From NCBI GenBank assembly GCA_905235085.1, contig CAJOKD010000023.1, forward strand, positions 1-49,393: a DNA stretch of 49,393 nt, written 5' to 3'. The DNA comes from an uncultured Bacteroidales bacterium. Its GTDB lineage: Bacteria; Bacteroidota; Bacteroidia; Bacteroidales; UBA932. The notes under the pieces were generated by a model. That model worked only from the letters and a program-made list of their open reading frames with translations. It searched no databases and was not told the origin of the DNA. A program made the position numbers and the translations under genes. Below are positions 26,587 to 34,589 of the stretch, piece after piece (within the stretch, counting starts at the first letter, position 1; the number at the start of each line of letters is the position of its first letter).

Positions 26587-29394
26587 TCAAAGCACGTCCC
26601 TGAGGTACGGACCGGTGACTGATTCCGGGTCGGCGGCCAGCTGCTCCGGGGTCCCCCTGGCAATTATGCGGCCACCCTTCGCTCCACCGTCAGGACCCAT
26701 ATCGAAGATGTAGTCTACACTCTTGAGGATGTCCAGGTTGTGCTCTATGATGATCACTGTATTGCCCTGGTCCACAAGCTGCTGGAGGACTCCCAGCAGG
26801 ATCTTGATATCTTCGAAATGAAGGCCGGTGGTCGGTTCGTCCAGGATATACAGGGTATTGCCGGTCGCTCTCCGGAAGAGTTCTGCGGCAAGTTTCATCC
26901 TCTGCGACTCGCCGCCGGAAAGGGTCACGGCGGACTGTCCGAGATGGATATATCCAAGCCCCACGTCCACCAGGGCCTTGAGCTTCTGCGCTATCTTCGG
27001 GATAGGCTTGAAGAACTCATATGCCTCGCTGACAGGCATTTCCAGGACGTCGTTGATATTCTTTCCCTTGTAGCGGACCGCAAGGGTATCTTCCTTGTAC
27101 CTGCGCCCGCGGCATTCTTCGCAGACCACGTTGACGGACGGCAGGAAGTTCATCTCTATCACCTTGATGCCGGCTCCGTTGCAAGCCTCGCATCTGCCTC
27201 CCGGAACATTGAAGGAGAACCTGCCCGCCTTGAATCCCCTGACCTTGGCATCCGGAGTGTCTTCGAACAAGCTGCGGATATCGTTGAACACCCCTGTGAA
27301 GGTGGCCGGGTTGGAACGCGGAGACCGCCCGATGGGACTCTGGTCTATCTCTATGAGCTTGTCGATATTCTCGATCCCCACTACCGAGTCATAAGGAAGG
27401 GGGCGTATCTTGGAACGGTAGAACTTGTTCTTGAGGACAGGCATAAGGGTCTCGTTGACAAGCGAAGACTTGCCGCTGCCGCTGACTCCAGCCACGCCTA
27501 TGAAACACCCGAGAGGAAAATCCACGTCGACATCCTTGAGATTGTTGCCACGCGCGCCCCTTATTCCCAGGGTCAAACCGTTGCCGCGCCGGCGGACGGA
27601 AGGGACCGGAATGGATTTCCTACCCTGGAGGTAATCCAGGGTAAGGGATTCTCCGAATATGCAGTGCCGCGCCTCACCTATCGGAATCTTCGGAGATTCC
27701 ATATCGTATTTCAAAAGAGCCTTCAGAGGAGCGTTCAGGCAAATCCTGCCTCCTTCTTCTCCGGCACCCGGGCCTACATCCACCAGCCAGTCCGCGTTCA
27801 TCATAGTCTCCAAGTCGTGCTCGACCACCATCACGGAATTGCCTTCGTCGCGAAGCTCCTTCAAGGAGGAGATCAATTTGCGGTTGTCCCTCTGGTGCAA
27901 GCCTATGGAAGGCTCGTCCAGGATGTATAGCACGTTCACCAGCTTCGAACCTATCTGGGTGGCAAGGCGGATACGCTGGCTTTCTCCACCGGAAAGCGAG
28001 GCTGTAGGACGGTTGAGGGAGAGATAGTCCAAGCCCACGTTGAGCATAAAGCGGACGCGGTCTCCCAGCTCCTTGAGAATATCCCTCGCTATGCTGTTCT
28101 CCCTGGTGTTCAGCTTTGTAGGCAGGCTTTCCAACCACTTCCCAAGCTCGGTCATCTCCATAGCGGCGACATCGGATATGGTCTTGCCGTCGATCTTGAA
28201 GCACTTGGTGTTCTCATTGAGACGCGTTCCGTGGCAGACCGGGCACTCGACCTTGTCGTCTATGTCATCCACTATGCCGCTGAATGACACCATCTCCGAC
28301 AGGTTGCCTTCCCCCACCCTGAAGAGTTCATCGCTTCCGAATATGATATGGGAAACGGCCTCGTCCGGGATAGATGCTATCGGGTCGAACAATGAGAATC
28401 CGTATTTCCTGGCGATGGAACGGATGACGTCGAACTTCCTGGTCTCCCGTATCCTTCCCAGCGGGATGATGCCTCCGTCGGCTATCGACACGCTCCTGTC
28501 AGGGATTATGGTATCGATATTGACATCCACGATCATTCCAAGTCCCTTGCAGTGTGGGCAGTAACCTTCGGGAGAGTTGAAAGAGAAGGAATGCGGCGCA
28601 GGTTCCTGCAAAGACAAACCCGAATCCGGGTCCACGAGATGTTTCGAGAAATGCTCCAAAGTGTCGCCTCCTGCTTCCAGCATAGCCACGGAACCCTTTC
28701 CAAGGTTCAGGGCTGTCATCACGGAGTCCCTGATCCTTTTCTGGTCCCCCTCCGAAGGCTTGAGCTTATCCACCACAAGTTCGATATAATGGCCCTTGTA
28801 ACGGTCCAGGGCCTCGACTTCGTTCAGCGGATGTATTTCCCCGTCAATCCTGACTTCGGTGTATCCACGCCTCCTAAGCTGGTCGAAAAGCTCCCTGTAA
28901 TGACCTTTGCGGCCCCTGATGAGCGGAGCCAGGAGATAGCATTTCCTGCCCTTGTAGCCTTCCATTATCAAGTCCACGATCTGCTCGTCCGTGTACCTGA
29001 CCATTTCCTTTCCCGTCACCGGGGAATATGCCCTGGAAGCCCTGGCATAAAGGAGCCTGAGGAAATCGAATATCTCCGTGATGGTGCCGACGGTGGAGCG
29101 GGGGTTGTTGCCCGTGGTCTTCTGCTCGATAGCGATGATAGGACTGAGTCCTTCGATGCTTTCGACTTCCGGCTTCTCGAGCACCCCCATAAAATGCTTC
29201 GCATACGTGGATAGCGTGTCCATATACCTCCTCTGGCCCTCCGCATAGATGGTATCGAAGGCCAGTGAAGACTTCCCGCTGCCGCTGAGACCGGTAACCA
29301 CGACGAAAGAGTCCCTCGGAATGTCCAAGCTGACCCCTTTCAGGTTATGCGCCCTCGCACCACGGATTTCAATATATTCCTTTTTCCCAGGCAT
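26587..29394 (-). CDS. uvrA: Excinuclease ABC subunit A
   Basis: The damage-recognition ATPase of nucleotide excision repair. It has two ABC modules: Walker A GLSGSGKSSLAF with signature LSGGESQRIRLATQIG, and Walker A GVSGSGKSSLVNETL with signature LSGGESQRMKLAAEL. Two zinc modules are visible (CPHCKGLG/CPVCHGTRLN and CEACNGAG/CEECRGRRY). At 935 residues it is full length. I chose the ATG at 29394 over a TTG at 29412 because a -7 box lies at 29410-29417. It probably drives the MBL, kinase and GH53 genes downstream. Confidence 0.97.
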   Translation of the reverse strand: MPGKKEYIEIRGARAHNLKGVSLDIPRDSFVVVTGLSGSGKSSLAFDTIYAEGQRRYMDTLSTYAKHFMGVLEKPEVESIEGLSPIIAIEQKTTGNNPRSTVGTITEIFDFLRLLYARASRAYSPVTGKEMVRYTDEQIVDLIMEGYKGRKCYLLAPLIRGRKGHYRELFDQLRRRGYTEVRIDGEIHPLNEVEALDRYKGHYIELVVDKLKPSEGDQKRIRDSVMTALNLGKGSVAMLEAGGDTLEHFSKHLVDPDSGLSLQEPAPHSFSFNSPEGYCPHCKGLGMIVDVNIDTIIPDRSVSIADGGIIPLGRIRETRKFDVIRSIARKYGFSLFDPIASIPDEAVSHIIFGSDELFRVGEGNLSEMVSFSGIVDDIDDKVECPVCHGTRLNENTKCFKIDGKTISDVAAMEMTELGKWLESLPTKLNTRENSIARDILKELGDRVRFMLNVGLDYLSLNRPTASLSGGESQRIRLATQIGSKLVNVLYILDEPSIGLHQRDNRKLISSLKELRDEGNSVMVVEHDLETMMNADWLVDVGPGAGEEGGRICLNAPLKALLKYDMESPKIPIGEARHCIFGESLTLDYLQGRKSIPVPSVRRRGNGLTLGIRGARGNNLKDVDVDFPLGCFIGVAGVSGSGKSSLVNETLMPVLKNKFYRSKIRPLPYDSVVGIENIDKLIEIDQSPIGRSPRSNPATFTGVFNDIRSLFEDTPDAKVRGFKAGRFSFNVPGGRCEACNGAGIKVIEMNFLPSVNVVCEECRGRRYKEDTLAVRYKGKNINDVLEMPVSEAYEFFKPIPKIAQKLKALVDVGLGYIHLGQSAVTLSGGESQRMKLAAELFRRATGNTLYILDEPTTGLHFEDIKILLGVLQQLVDQGNTVIIIEHNLDILKSVDYIFDMGPDGGAKGGRIIARGTPEQLAADPESVTGPYLRDVL

Positions 29395-29409
29395 ATCAGA
29401 AACGACACA

Positions 29410-29417
29410 CAAAGATA
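29410..29417 (-). promoter_or_regulatory. -7 promoter box for uvrA
   Basis: The - strand reads TATCTTTG, an exact TAnnTTTG, about 16 bases before the ATG at 29394. It directly abuts the T-tract of the ROK-gene terminator. No -33 TTTG is present at the right distance. Confidence 0.5.
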
Positions 29418-29450
29418 ATAAAAAAGAGGCTGACCTTTCCGGCCAGCCTC
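29418..29450 (-). terminator. Rho-independent terminator of the GH30-MFS-ROK cluster
   Basis: On the - strand GAGGCTGGCC (29450-29441), loop GGAAA and GGTCAGCCTC (29435-29426) form a 10-pair stem followed by TTTTTTATT. Confidence 0.88.
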
Positions 29451-29469
29451 GATATATTCAGTGACTGTC

Positions 29470-30429
29470 TTACCAGGCGAGAGCCGAGGCTCCGAGGATG
29501 GCAGCGTCTGATTCCTTGAGGGAGGAATATACGAGTTTCACCTTGCCGCGCCACAAAGGCAGGACATTCGCATTCATCGACCTTTCAATCGGTTCGGTCA
29601 GGAACTCCTTGCTGCGGGCAAGGCCTCCGAAGAGGACTATGGCCTCAGGAGCGGAGAAAGCGATGAAATCGGCACAGGCGGCTCCCAGCAGGGTGCCGGT
29701 ATAGTCGAAGAGCTTCTTTGCGAGTGCGTCGCCTTCCTTGGCAGCATCGTAGATATCCTTGGAAGTGATGACGTCGAGGCTGCGCAGGAGCGAAGGCTCA
29801 TCGGTCATATCCAGCCACTCACGGGCAGTCCTGGCCATACCGATAGCGGAGCAGTAGGCCTCGAGGCAACCGGTCTTGCCGCAATTGCACAAGCGGCCGT
29901 TATGCCTGACGATGGAAGTATGACCGAGCTCGCCAGCAAAACCATCGTGACCGTAAACTATCTCGCCATTGATGACGATTCCGCTTCCTACACCTGTCCC
30001 GAGGGTGATCATTATGAAATTCTTCATTCCCCTGGCGGCTCCGTAAGTCATCTCGCCCATAGCAGCGGCATTGGCGTCGTTGGTCAGGGAAACAGGGATT
30101 CCTCCCATCGCTTCCTTGAGCATTGCAGCGAAGTGCAGGGAGCCCGTACGTCCCCAGGAAAGGTTGACGGCATTCTCGATGTCTCCGGTGTAGTAATTGG
30201 CGTTAGGAGCACCTACACCGATTCCTCGGATTGCTCCCTCCGCTCCGGCTTCCGCGATGATCTTCTTCAGCGCGGCCGCCAGTTCGGCGATATATGGTTC
30301 TACGGTGTCATACGTATCGGTGCGGATGACTGTCTGGGCAATGACGGTACCGCGGGCGTCCACGACGCCGCATTTGGTGGTCTGTCCACCTACGTCGATT
30401 CCTATTACGAGATTCTGCTCCATATCCAT
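29470..30429 (-). CDS. ROK-family sugar kinase (glucokinase-like)
   Basis: It phosphorylates a hexose, probably glucose, after uptake. Motifs are the phosphate-1 loop VIGIDVGGQTTK, LTNDANAAAMGE with the catalytic Asp, TLGTGVGSGIV, GELGHTSIV and the zinc-binding CNCGKTGCLEAY of ROK proteins. There is no N-terminal DNA-binding domain, so it is a kinase rather than a ROK repressor. At 319 residues it is normal. ATGs at 30429 and 30423 are both possible. It follows the MFS transporter by 1 base and ends before a strong terminator. Confidence 0.93.
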   Translation of the reverse strand: MDMEQNLVIGIDVGGQTTKCGVVDARGTVIAQTVIRTDTYDTVEPYIAELAAALKKIIAEAGAEGAIRGIGVGAPNANYYTGDIENAVNLSWGRTGSLHFAAMLKEAMGGIPVSLTNDANAAAMGEMTYGAARGMKNFIMITLGTGVGSGIVINGEIVYGHDGFAGELGHTSIVRHNGRLCNCGKTGCLEAYCSAIGMARTAREWLDMTDEPSLLRSLDVITSKDIYDAAKEGDALAKKLFDYTGTLLGAACADFIAFSAPEAIVLFGGLARSKEFLTEPIERSMNANVLPLWRGKVKLVYSSLKESDAAILGASALAW

Positions 30430-30430
30430 C

Positions 30431-31693
30431 TTACTCTACGACGATGTCTTTGTTGACGTTCTTGGATCCGGAGACGGCATAGTAGACCAGATAAGCCAGG
30501 CAGGCGATCAGCAGCCAGTAGCTCTGGAGAGAACCTACGTGGTCAGCAAGGAGATTCTGGAAGAACGGGATGATTCCGCCACCGCAGACAAGTGCCATGA
30601 AGATACCCGAAGCAGGAGCGGTGTACTTGCCGAGTCCCTCGACAGCGAGGTTGAAGATGGCTCCCCACATAATGGAGGTGCAAAGGCCGCAAAGGAGTAT
30701 GAATACGAGTCCGAGAGGCAGGGTCTTTCCGAAGAGGGTGACCTTGGCGGTCTCAGGGACGAATATCACGCAGACCAGGAAGAGGATTGCAACCAGGGAG
30801 GTCCACAGAAGCATATTCTTGCTGCTGATCTTGGCTCCGAAGGATGCACCGAACAGACGGCCGATAAGCATACAGAGCCAGTACCCACCGATCATCGTTC
30901 CTGCGAGTGCAGGTCCGACCCAGTCGATTCCCGAATAGAATACGTTGGCGGTGTTAGGAATACCAACCTCAATACCGACATAGAAGAAGATGGCGATTGC
31001 GCCGAGGAGGAAGTGACGGAAGGAAAGCGGTCCGTGAGGATCCTTCACCGCGGTTCCCGCGAGACGGGCAGCCTTCTCCTCCGCTGTCTCCATATGAGGT
31101 TCAGGGATATTCGTAAGGAGGATAACCACGAAAGCGATGGCGAAGATAGCCATTGCGATGATCATCACAGGAGCGGCCTTGGCGACGGTAGCGTTCTGGA
31201 TGCTGCCGCCTACGAGCCAACCGACAAGGATAGGAGCGAGGGTTGCACCGATGGAGTTGCAGGAGCCACCCCACTGGATCAGCTGGTTACCCTTGTTGCC
31301 ACCGCCACCCAGGGTGTTGAGCATAGGGTTGACGACGATGTTGAGCATGCACATCGAGAAACCTGCGATGAATGCGCCGAGCACATATACAGGGAAGGAC
31401 TCGGCATAGCCGGAAAGGAACTGCACGCCCACTCCGATGAAACCGACAATTACAGCGAGCAGGGATGTGAACTTGTAACCCTTCCTCTTGAGGATAAGAC
31501 CTGCAGGAATACCCATACAAGCGTAGGCGATGAAGTTCGCAAGTGTTCCGAGCTGGGACATAGCCTTGGAAGCTCCGAACTGGTTGGTGACGACAACGCC
31601 CATCGATCCCGCGAGATTGGTGACGAACGCAATCATAAAGAAAAGCGCGAACATCACGATGATTACCGGGAGATTAGAATTTTTGTTTCCCAT
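30431..31693 (-). CDS. MFS sugar:cation symporter, FucP/GluP type
   Basis: An inner-membrane importer of 420 residues with about 12 hydrophobic helices. The family marks include FVTNLAGSMGVVVTNQFGAS in helix 1 and QWGGSCNSIGATLAP in the middle, as in glucose/galactose and fucose permeases. It lies between GH30 and the ROK kinase, so glucose released from a beta-glucoside is the likely cargo. It has its own promoter (31747-31776), so it and the kinase can be made without GH30. Confidence 0.9.
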   Translation of the reverse strand: MGNKNSNLPVIIVMFALFFMIAFVTNLAGSMGVVVTNQFGASKAMSQLGTLANFIAYACMGIPAGLILKRKGYKFTSLLAVIVGFIGVGVQFLSGYAESFPVYVLGAFIAGFSMCMLNIVVNPMLNTLGGGGNKGNQLIQWGGSCNSIGATLAPILVGWLVGGSIQNATVAKAAPVMIIAMAIFAIAFVVILLTNIPEPHMETAEEKAARLAGTAVKDPHGPLSFRHFLLGAIAIFFYVGIEVGIPNTANVFYSGIDWVGPALAGTMIGGYWLCMLIGRLFGASFGAKISSKNMLLWTSLVAILFLVCVIFVPETAKVTLFGKTLPLGLVFILLCGLCTSIMWGAIFNLAVEGLGKYTAPASGIFMALVCGGGIIPFFQNLLADHVGSLQSYWLLIACLAYLVYYAVSGSKNVNKDIVVE

Positions 31694-31746
31694 TTGATTC
31701 TAGTATTAAATTATGTTTGTGAATATCAGTCGTAGGTATATCCTTA

Positions 31747-31776
31747 CAAATTTAATAAAAAATCTGTTTATGTCAA
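31747..31776 (-). promoter_or_regulatory. Internal promoter for the MFS-ROK pair
   Basis: On the - strand TTG (31776-31774), a 19-base gap and TAAATTTG (31754-31747) match the Bacteroidota consensus. The -33 element overlaps the last codons of GH30. Confidence 0.55.
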
Positions 31777-33284
31777 TCCTTCCAGCGAAGGGACACGATG
31801 CCCTTTGCAGGGACTCCGCAGTTGACGGAGTGGGACTGGGTCGTGAATACAAGCTGCTGTCCGGTGGCCGTTTCGTTCAGGATGACGACCCCGTACGAAC
31901 CGTCCGTATTCCTGTACACCTGGTAAGTCAGTCCGGGTGCGGTGTACCCGCTGGTCCCCACCCTGACGGCGCCCGGGCGTATGACCTTGGAACAATGCGC
32001 TATGTTGTAGTAATGGGTATACGGCTCCAGCTTTACGTGGTTGGCTGAAGCGACCGTGACCGCGCCCCAGCAGGTCGTGCAGGAACCATTGGCCTTGGTA
32101 TACGGGCCGTTCCTGTCATCCAGCATCAGGTTCCACAGCGTCACTCCCTTCCCATTCCTGGAGAGAGTGCCCAGGAATATATCCCTGAAGTCGTTGACCA
32201 GGCAGTTCGCGAAATCGTAGTTCCACGTTCCTATCGAGGCTTCCGTGAAATATATCTCCTTGTCCGGAGCATCCCTCACTATCCGGTCAAGTTCGGAGAC
32301 GTGCCCGCCGTAGTTGTGCCAAGCCGATCCGGCGATGTACGATGACGCCTCGGCATCCTGGTAGACCTTGAGCGGATACTGAGCCTGGTCTCCCATATTG
32401 TCGTAATTGTAATTATGGTCGAATATGAGGATCTTGGTGGACAGGCCGGCAGACTTGAGGGCCGGACCGAGAACCTTGACGAAGTCGCGACAGTCCGTCC
32501 AATACATCAGCATCGACATCGAGTTGCCTGCGTTCAGAGGCTCGTTCTGAGGAGTGACCGCAGCCACATCCACACCCTGGCCCTTCATATACTGGATCCA
32601 TTTGACGAAATAAGCCGCATAATCCCCGTAATGCTCCGGAGCAAGCCGCCCGCCGGTCCAGCTGAAATGGGCCGCCCCGGACAGCTTCGCGTCAGTCTTC
32701 ATCCAGCGAGGCGCCGTCCACGGGGAGCCGATGACCTTCAGGCCCGGATTGATCGAGTATATCTCTTTCAGGACCGGAATGACATATTTGACGTCCATAG
32801 GATGCGGAGCGAAATTGTCTATGCCCTCGGTGTCGCACCAGGTGAAACGGCCGTCCTCAGACAGACCGCTCTCTCCGTAATCCCAGGAGAAGTCACAGCC
32901 ACCGATTGCCACCCTGACCAAGCTGCAACCTATTCCGTCCTCAGGATCGAATACTTGGCGGAGGAATTCCGTGCGCGCATCGCCCGGCATCTTCAGGATG
33001 TTGTAGCAGGATGATACGGTCAGGGCGGCTCCGAAGCCGTCGACGGCCTGATAAGTGTCACCCGTTATCTTCACCACATATTGAGGAGCGGTACCAGGTT
33101 TCGCGAATGAATAGGTTGTCTCCTCGAACAGTTTGAGTTTGTCAGCGGTGGTGGTGTACTGGAAAACATCCTTGGTTTCCTCGGGCGGCGTGACCGGCTC
33201 ATCCGGTTTGTCCTTCCCTTTTTCACTACAGGCACATCCACAAATAAGGATTCCTGTGATAATGTATTTCAATGCATTGCCCAT
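31773..33284 (-). CDS. GH30-family glycosidase lipoprotein
   Basis: The mature enzyme is predicted to cleave beta-glucosides or beta-1,6-glucans outside the cytoplasm. The 503-residue product has a lipoprotein signal (ILICGC), a Pro/Glu-rich spacer, then the GH30 barrel: IGGCDFSWDYGES, VIGSPWTAPRWMKTD, acid/base Glu in TPQNEPLNAGN, and nucleophile Glu in YFTEASIGTW. The C-terminal 90 residues form the usual beta-sandwich. The ATG at 33284 is chosen because the earlier start would precede the signal peptide by 16 residues. It is the first gene of the GH30-MFS-ROK set and has a promoter at 33405-33434 and a stable leader hairpin. Confidence 0.9.
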   Translation of the reverse strand: MGNALKYIITGILICGCACSEKGKDKPDEPVTPPEETKDVFQYTTTADKLKLFEETTYSFAKPGTAPQYVVKITGDTYQAVDGFGAALTVSSCYNILKMPGDARTEFLRQVFDPEDGIGCSLVRVAIGGCDFSWDYGESGLSEDGRFTWCDTEGIDNFAPHPMDVKYVIPVLKEIYSINPGLKVIGSPWTAPRWMKTDAKLSGAAHFSWTGGRLAPEHYGDYAAYFVKWIQYMKGQGVDVAAVTPQNEPLNAGNSMSMLMYWTDCRDFVKVLGPALKSAGLSTKILIFDHNYNYDNMGDQAQYPLKVYQDAEASSYIAGSAWHNYGGHVSELDRIVRDAPDKEIYFTEASIGTWNYDFANCLVNDFRDIFLGTLSRNGKGVTLWNLMLDDRNGPYTKANGSCTTCWGAVTVASANHVKLEPYTHYYNIAHCSKVIRPGAVRVGTSGYTAPGLTYQVYRNTDGSYGVVILNETATGQQLVFTTQSHSVNCGVPAKGIVSLRWKD

Positions 33285-33315
33285 ATCGCTACAATATAGG
33301 AATTTTTTACATAAA

Positions 33316-33343
33316 GGCCGCCGCTTTCCCAAAAGCGACAGCC
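33316..33343 (-). promoter_or_regulatory. Stable hairpin in the GH30 mRNA leader
   Basis: On the - strand GGCTGTCGCTTT, loop TGGG, AAAGCGGCGGCC gives a 12-pair stem (two G-T pairs) about 30 bases before the ATG at 33284, followed by TTTATGTAAAAAATT. It lies inside the predicted leader of about 115 bases. It could stabilise the message, attenuate transcription or bind a regulator. Confidence 0.6.
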
Positions 33344-33404
33344 TGTTGTATATAAAACGAACTTAACAAATAGACAACAAAAAGAACTTTTGTTTGTCCA
33401 AGAG

Positions 33405-33434
33405 CAAAGATATTAAGTATTTTGTTAAATACAA
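33405..33434 (-). promoter_or_regulatory. Promoter of the GH30 gene
   Basis: On the - strand TTG (33434-33432), a 19-base gap and TATCTTTG (33412-33405) form a near-perfect Bacteroidota promoter, giving a start near 33402. Confidence 0.7.
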
Positions 33435-33516
33435 GGCTTTTTGTGAAATATTTAAAACGATTTGAAAATATAATTGTTTACTTATTGTTTCAATATTCTT
33501 AAAAATTATAAGGGAA

Positions 33517-34434
33517 TCAACCATTCCGGTACTCGCTCGGGGTCATCCCGGTGTGAGCCTTGAAGAACTTGTAGAAGACGGACGGATTCGGGAAATGAAG
33601 CTTATAGACTATTTCCTTGATGGTGAGATCCGTGTACTTGAGCATGTTCTTGGCTTCAAGGACCACGAAAGAATCGATCCAGTCCGGACCGGAGCGGCCG
33701 CTCGCCTGCTTGATCAGCTTGGACAGGTACTTTGGGGTCAGGCCGAGACGGCCGGCATAGAAAGACATGCTCCGTTCGGTGTTGTGATATTCAGTCACCA
33801 GGGACATGAAATGCTCGAACAGCATCTTGACCCTGGTGGCGGACGGACTTGAAGCGACCTCCCCGCCCATCTTGACCAGATTGGCTTCCAGCAGTCCTGC
33901 CAGCAGGTAGAACAGAGAGGCTATCAGGGAGCCGACCGCATCCTTCTTGCCATGGATTCCCGATTCCACCACATCCCGGAGGAGATCCAGGTACTTGTCA
34001 CAATAAGTAATGTCTTTCTCCTCGATTTTGAGGCAAGGGTCGGAGAGCAGGGTCAGCCGCCTGTCGTCAAACACCTTCTTGAAGTTGAAGCCGATTTCGG
34101 AAAGATATTCCTTGGATATCGCCATCACCAGGAATTCCATCTGCTCCGGATTCTCCGGTGCTTCCGCAACCCTGATGATGTTCCCCGGGGTACCTATGAA
34201 TGCCCAGTGACTGCCGACCTTGTAGGTTCGCAGGTTGACCTCGATTTCCAATTCCCCGGACTTGCAGAATATGGCAATGTAGGCATCGCTCCTGCACGGG
34301 TACTGAAACGCGCGTAACTTGTCAGAGTACTTGACAGGTACAATGAAGAAATCATTGCCTATCCGGCACCCTCCTTCGAAAGGGATGAGCTTGAGCATCT
34401 GCTCGAGACCTATGTTTTGTAAAGATTGAGGCAT
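33517..34434 (-). CDS. AraC-family transcriptional regulator
   Basis: The 305-residue protein has an N-terminal cupin-like sensory part (FFIVPVKYSDKLRAFQYPC, LEIEVNLRTYKVGSHWAFIGT) and a C-terminal double helix-turn-helix: FYAGRLGLTPKYLSKLIKQA and TIKEIVYKLHFPNPSVFYKF, ending GMTPSEYRNG. This is the usual AraC layout in Bacteroidota. It is divergent from the TolC-HlyD-permease operon, which it most likely controls, though the GH30 cluster on its own strand is an alternative target. The ATG at 34434 is chosen because the promoter box ends 4 bases upstream. Confidence 0.92.
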   Translation of the reverse strand: MPQSLQNIGLEQMLKLIPFEGGCRIGNDFFIVPVKYSDKLRAFQYPCRSDAYIAIFCKSGELEIEVNLRTYKVGSHWAFIGTPGNIIRVAEAPENPEQMEFLVMAISKEYLSEIGFNFKKVFDDRRLTLLSDPCLKIEEKDITYCDKYLDLLRDVVESGIHGKKDAVGSLIASLFYLLAGLLEANLVKMGGEVASSPSATRVKMLFEHFMSLVTEYHNTERSMSFYAGRLGLTPKYLSKLIKQASGRSGPDWIDSFVVLEAKNMLKYTDLTIKEIVYKLHFPNPSVFYKFFKAHTGMTPSEYRNG

Positions 34435-34437
34435 GGA

Positions 34438-34468
34438 CAAAGATAAAATAATAAGGATAAATTTCAAA
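34438..34468 (-). promoter_or_regulatory. Perfect-consensus promoter of the AraC gene, leaderless
   Basis: On the - strand TTTG (34468-34465), a 19-base gap and TATCTTTG (34445-34438) match the consensus exactly. A start about 3 bases past the box leaves only about one base before the ATG at 34434. Confidence 0.75.
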
Positions 34469-34589
34469 ATTTCGTAAAATTCGACCTTTTGACAATCTAT
34501 TTCCCATTTAAGCCTTTTTTAAAGTAAAATAAGGCAACTTTTTTGCAGTTGACGCTACGCTTTGTCGATTAATTGAAAACAATGATTAT

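Noticed and set aside
26740..27930. A 396-codon open frame on the + strand
   Set aside because: Antisense to uvrA, with no domain and no promoter.
30197..31735. A 512-codon open frame on the + strand
   Set aside because: Antisense to the ROK and MFS genes. It is rich in Asp, Glu, His and Ser as expected of a shadow.
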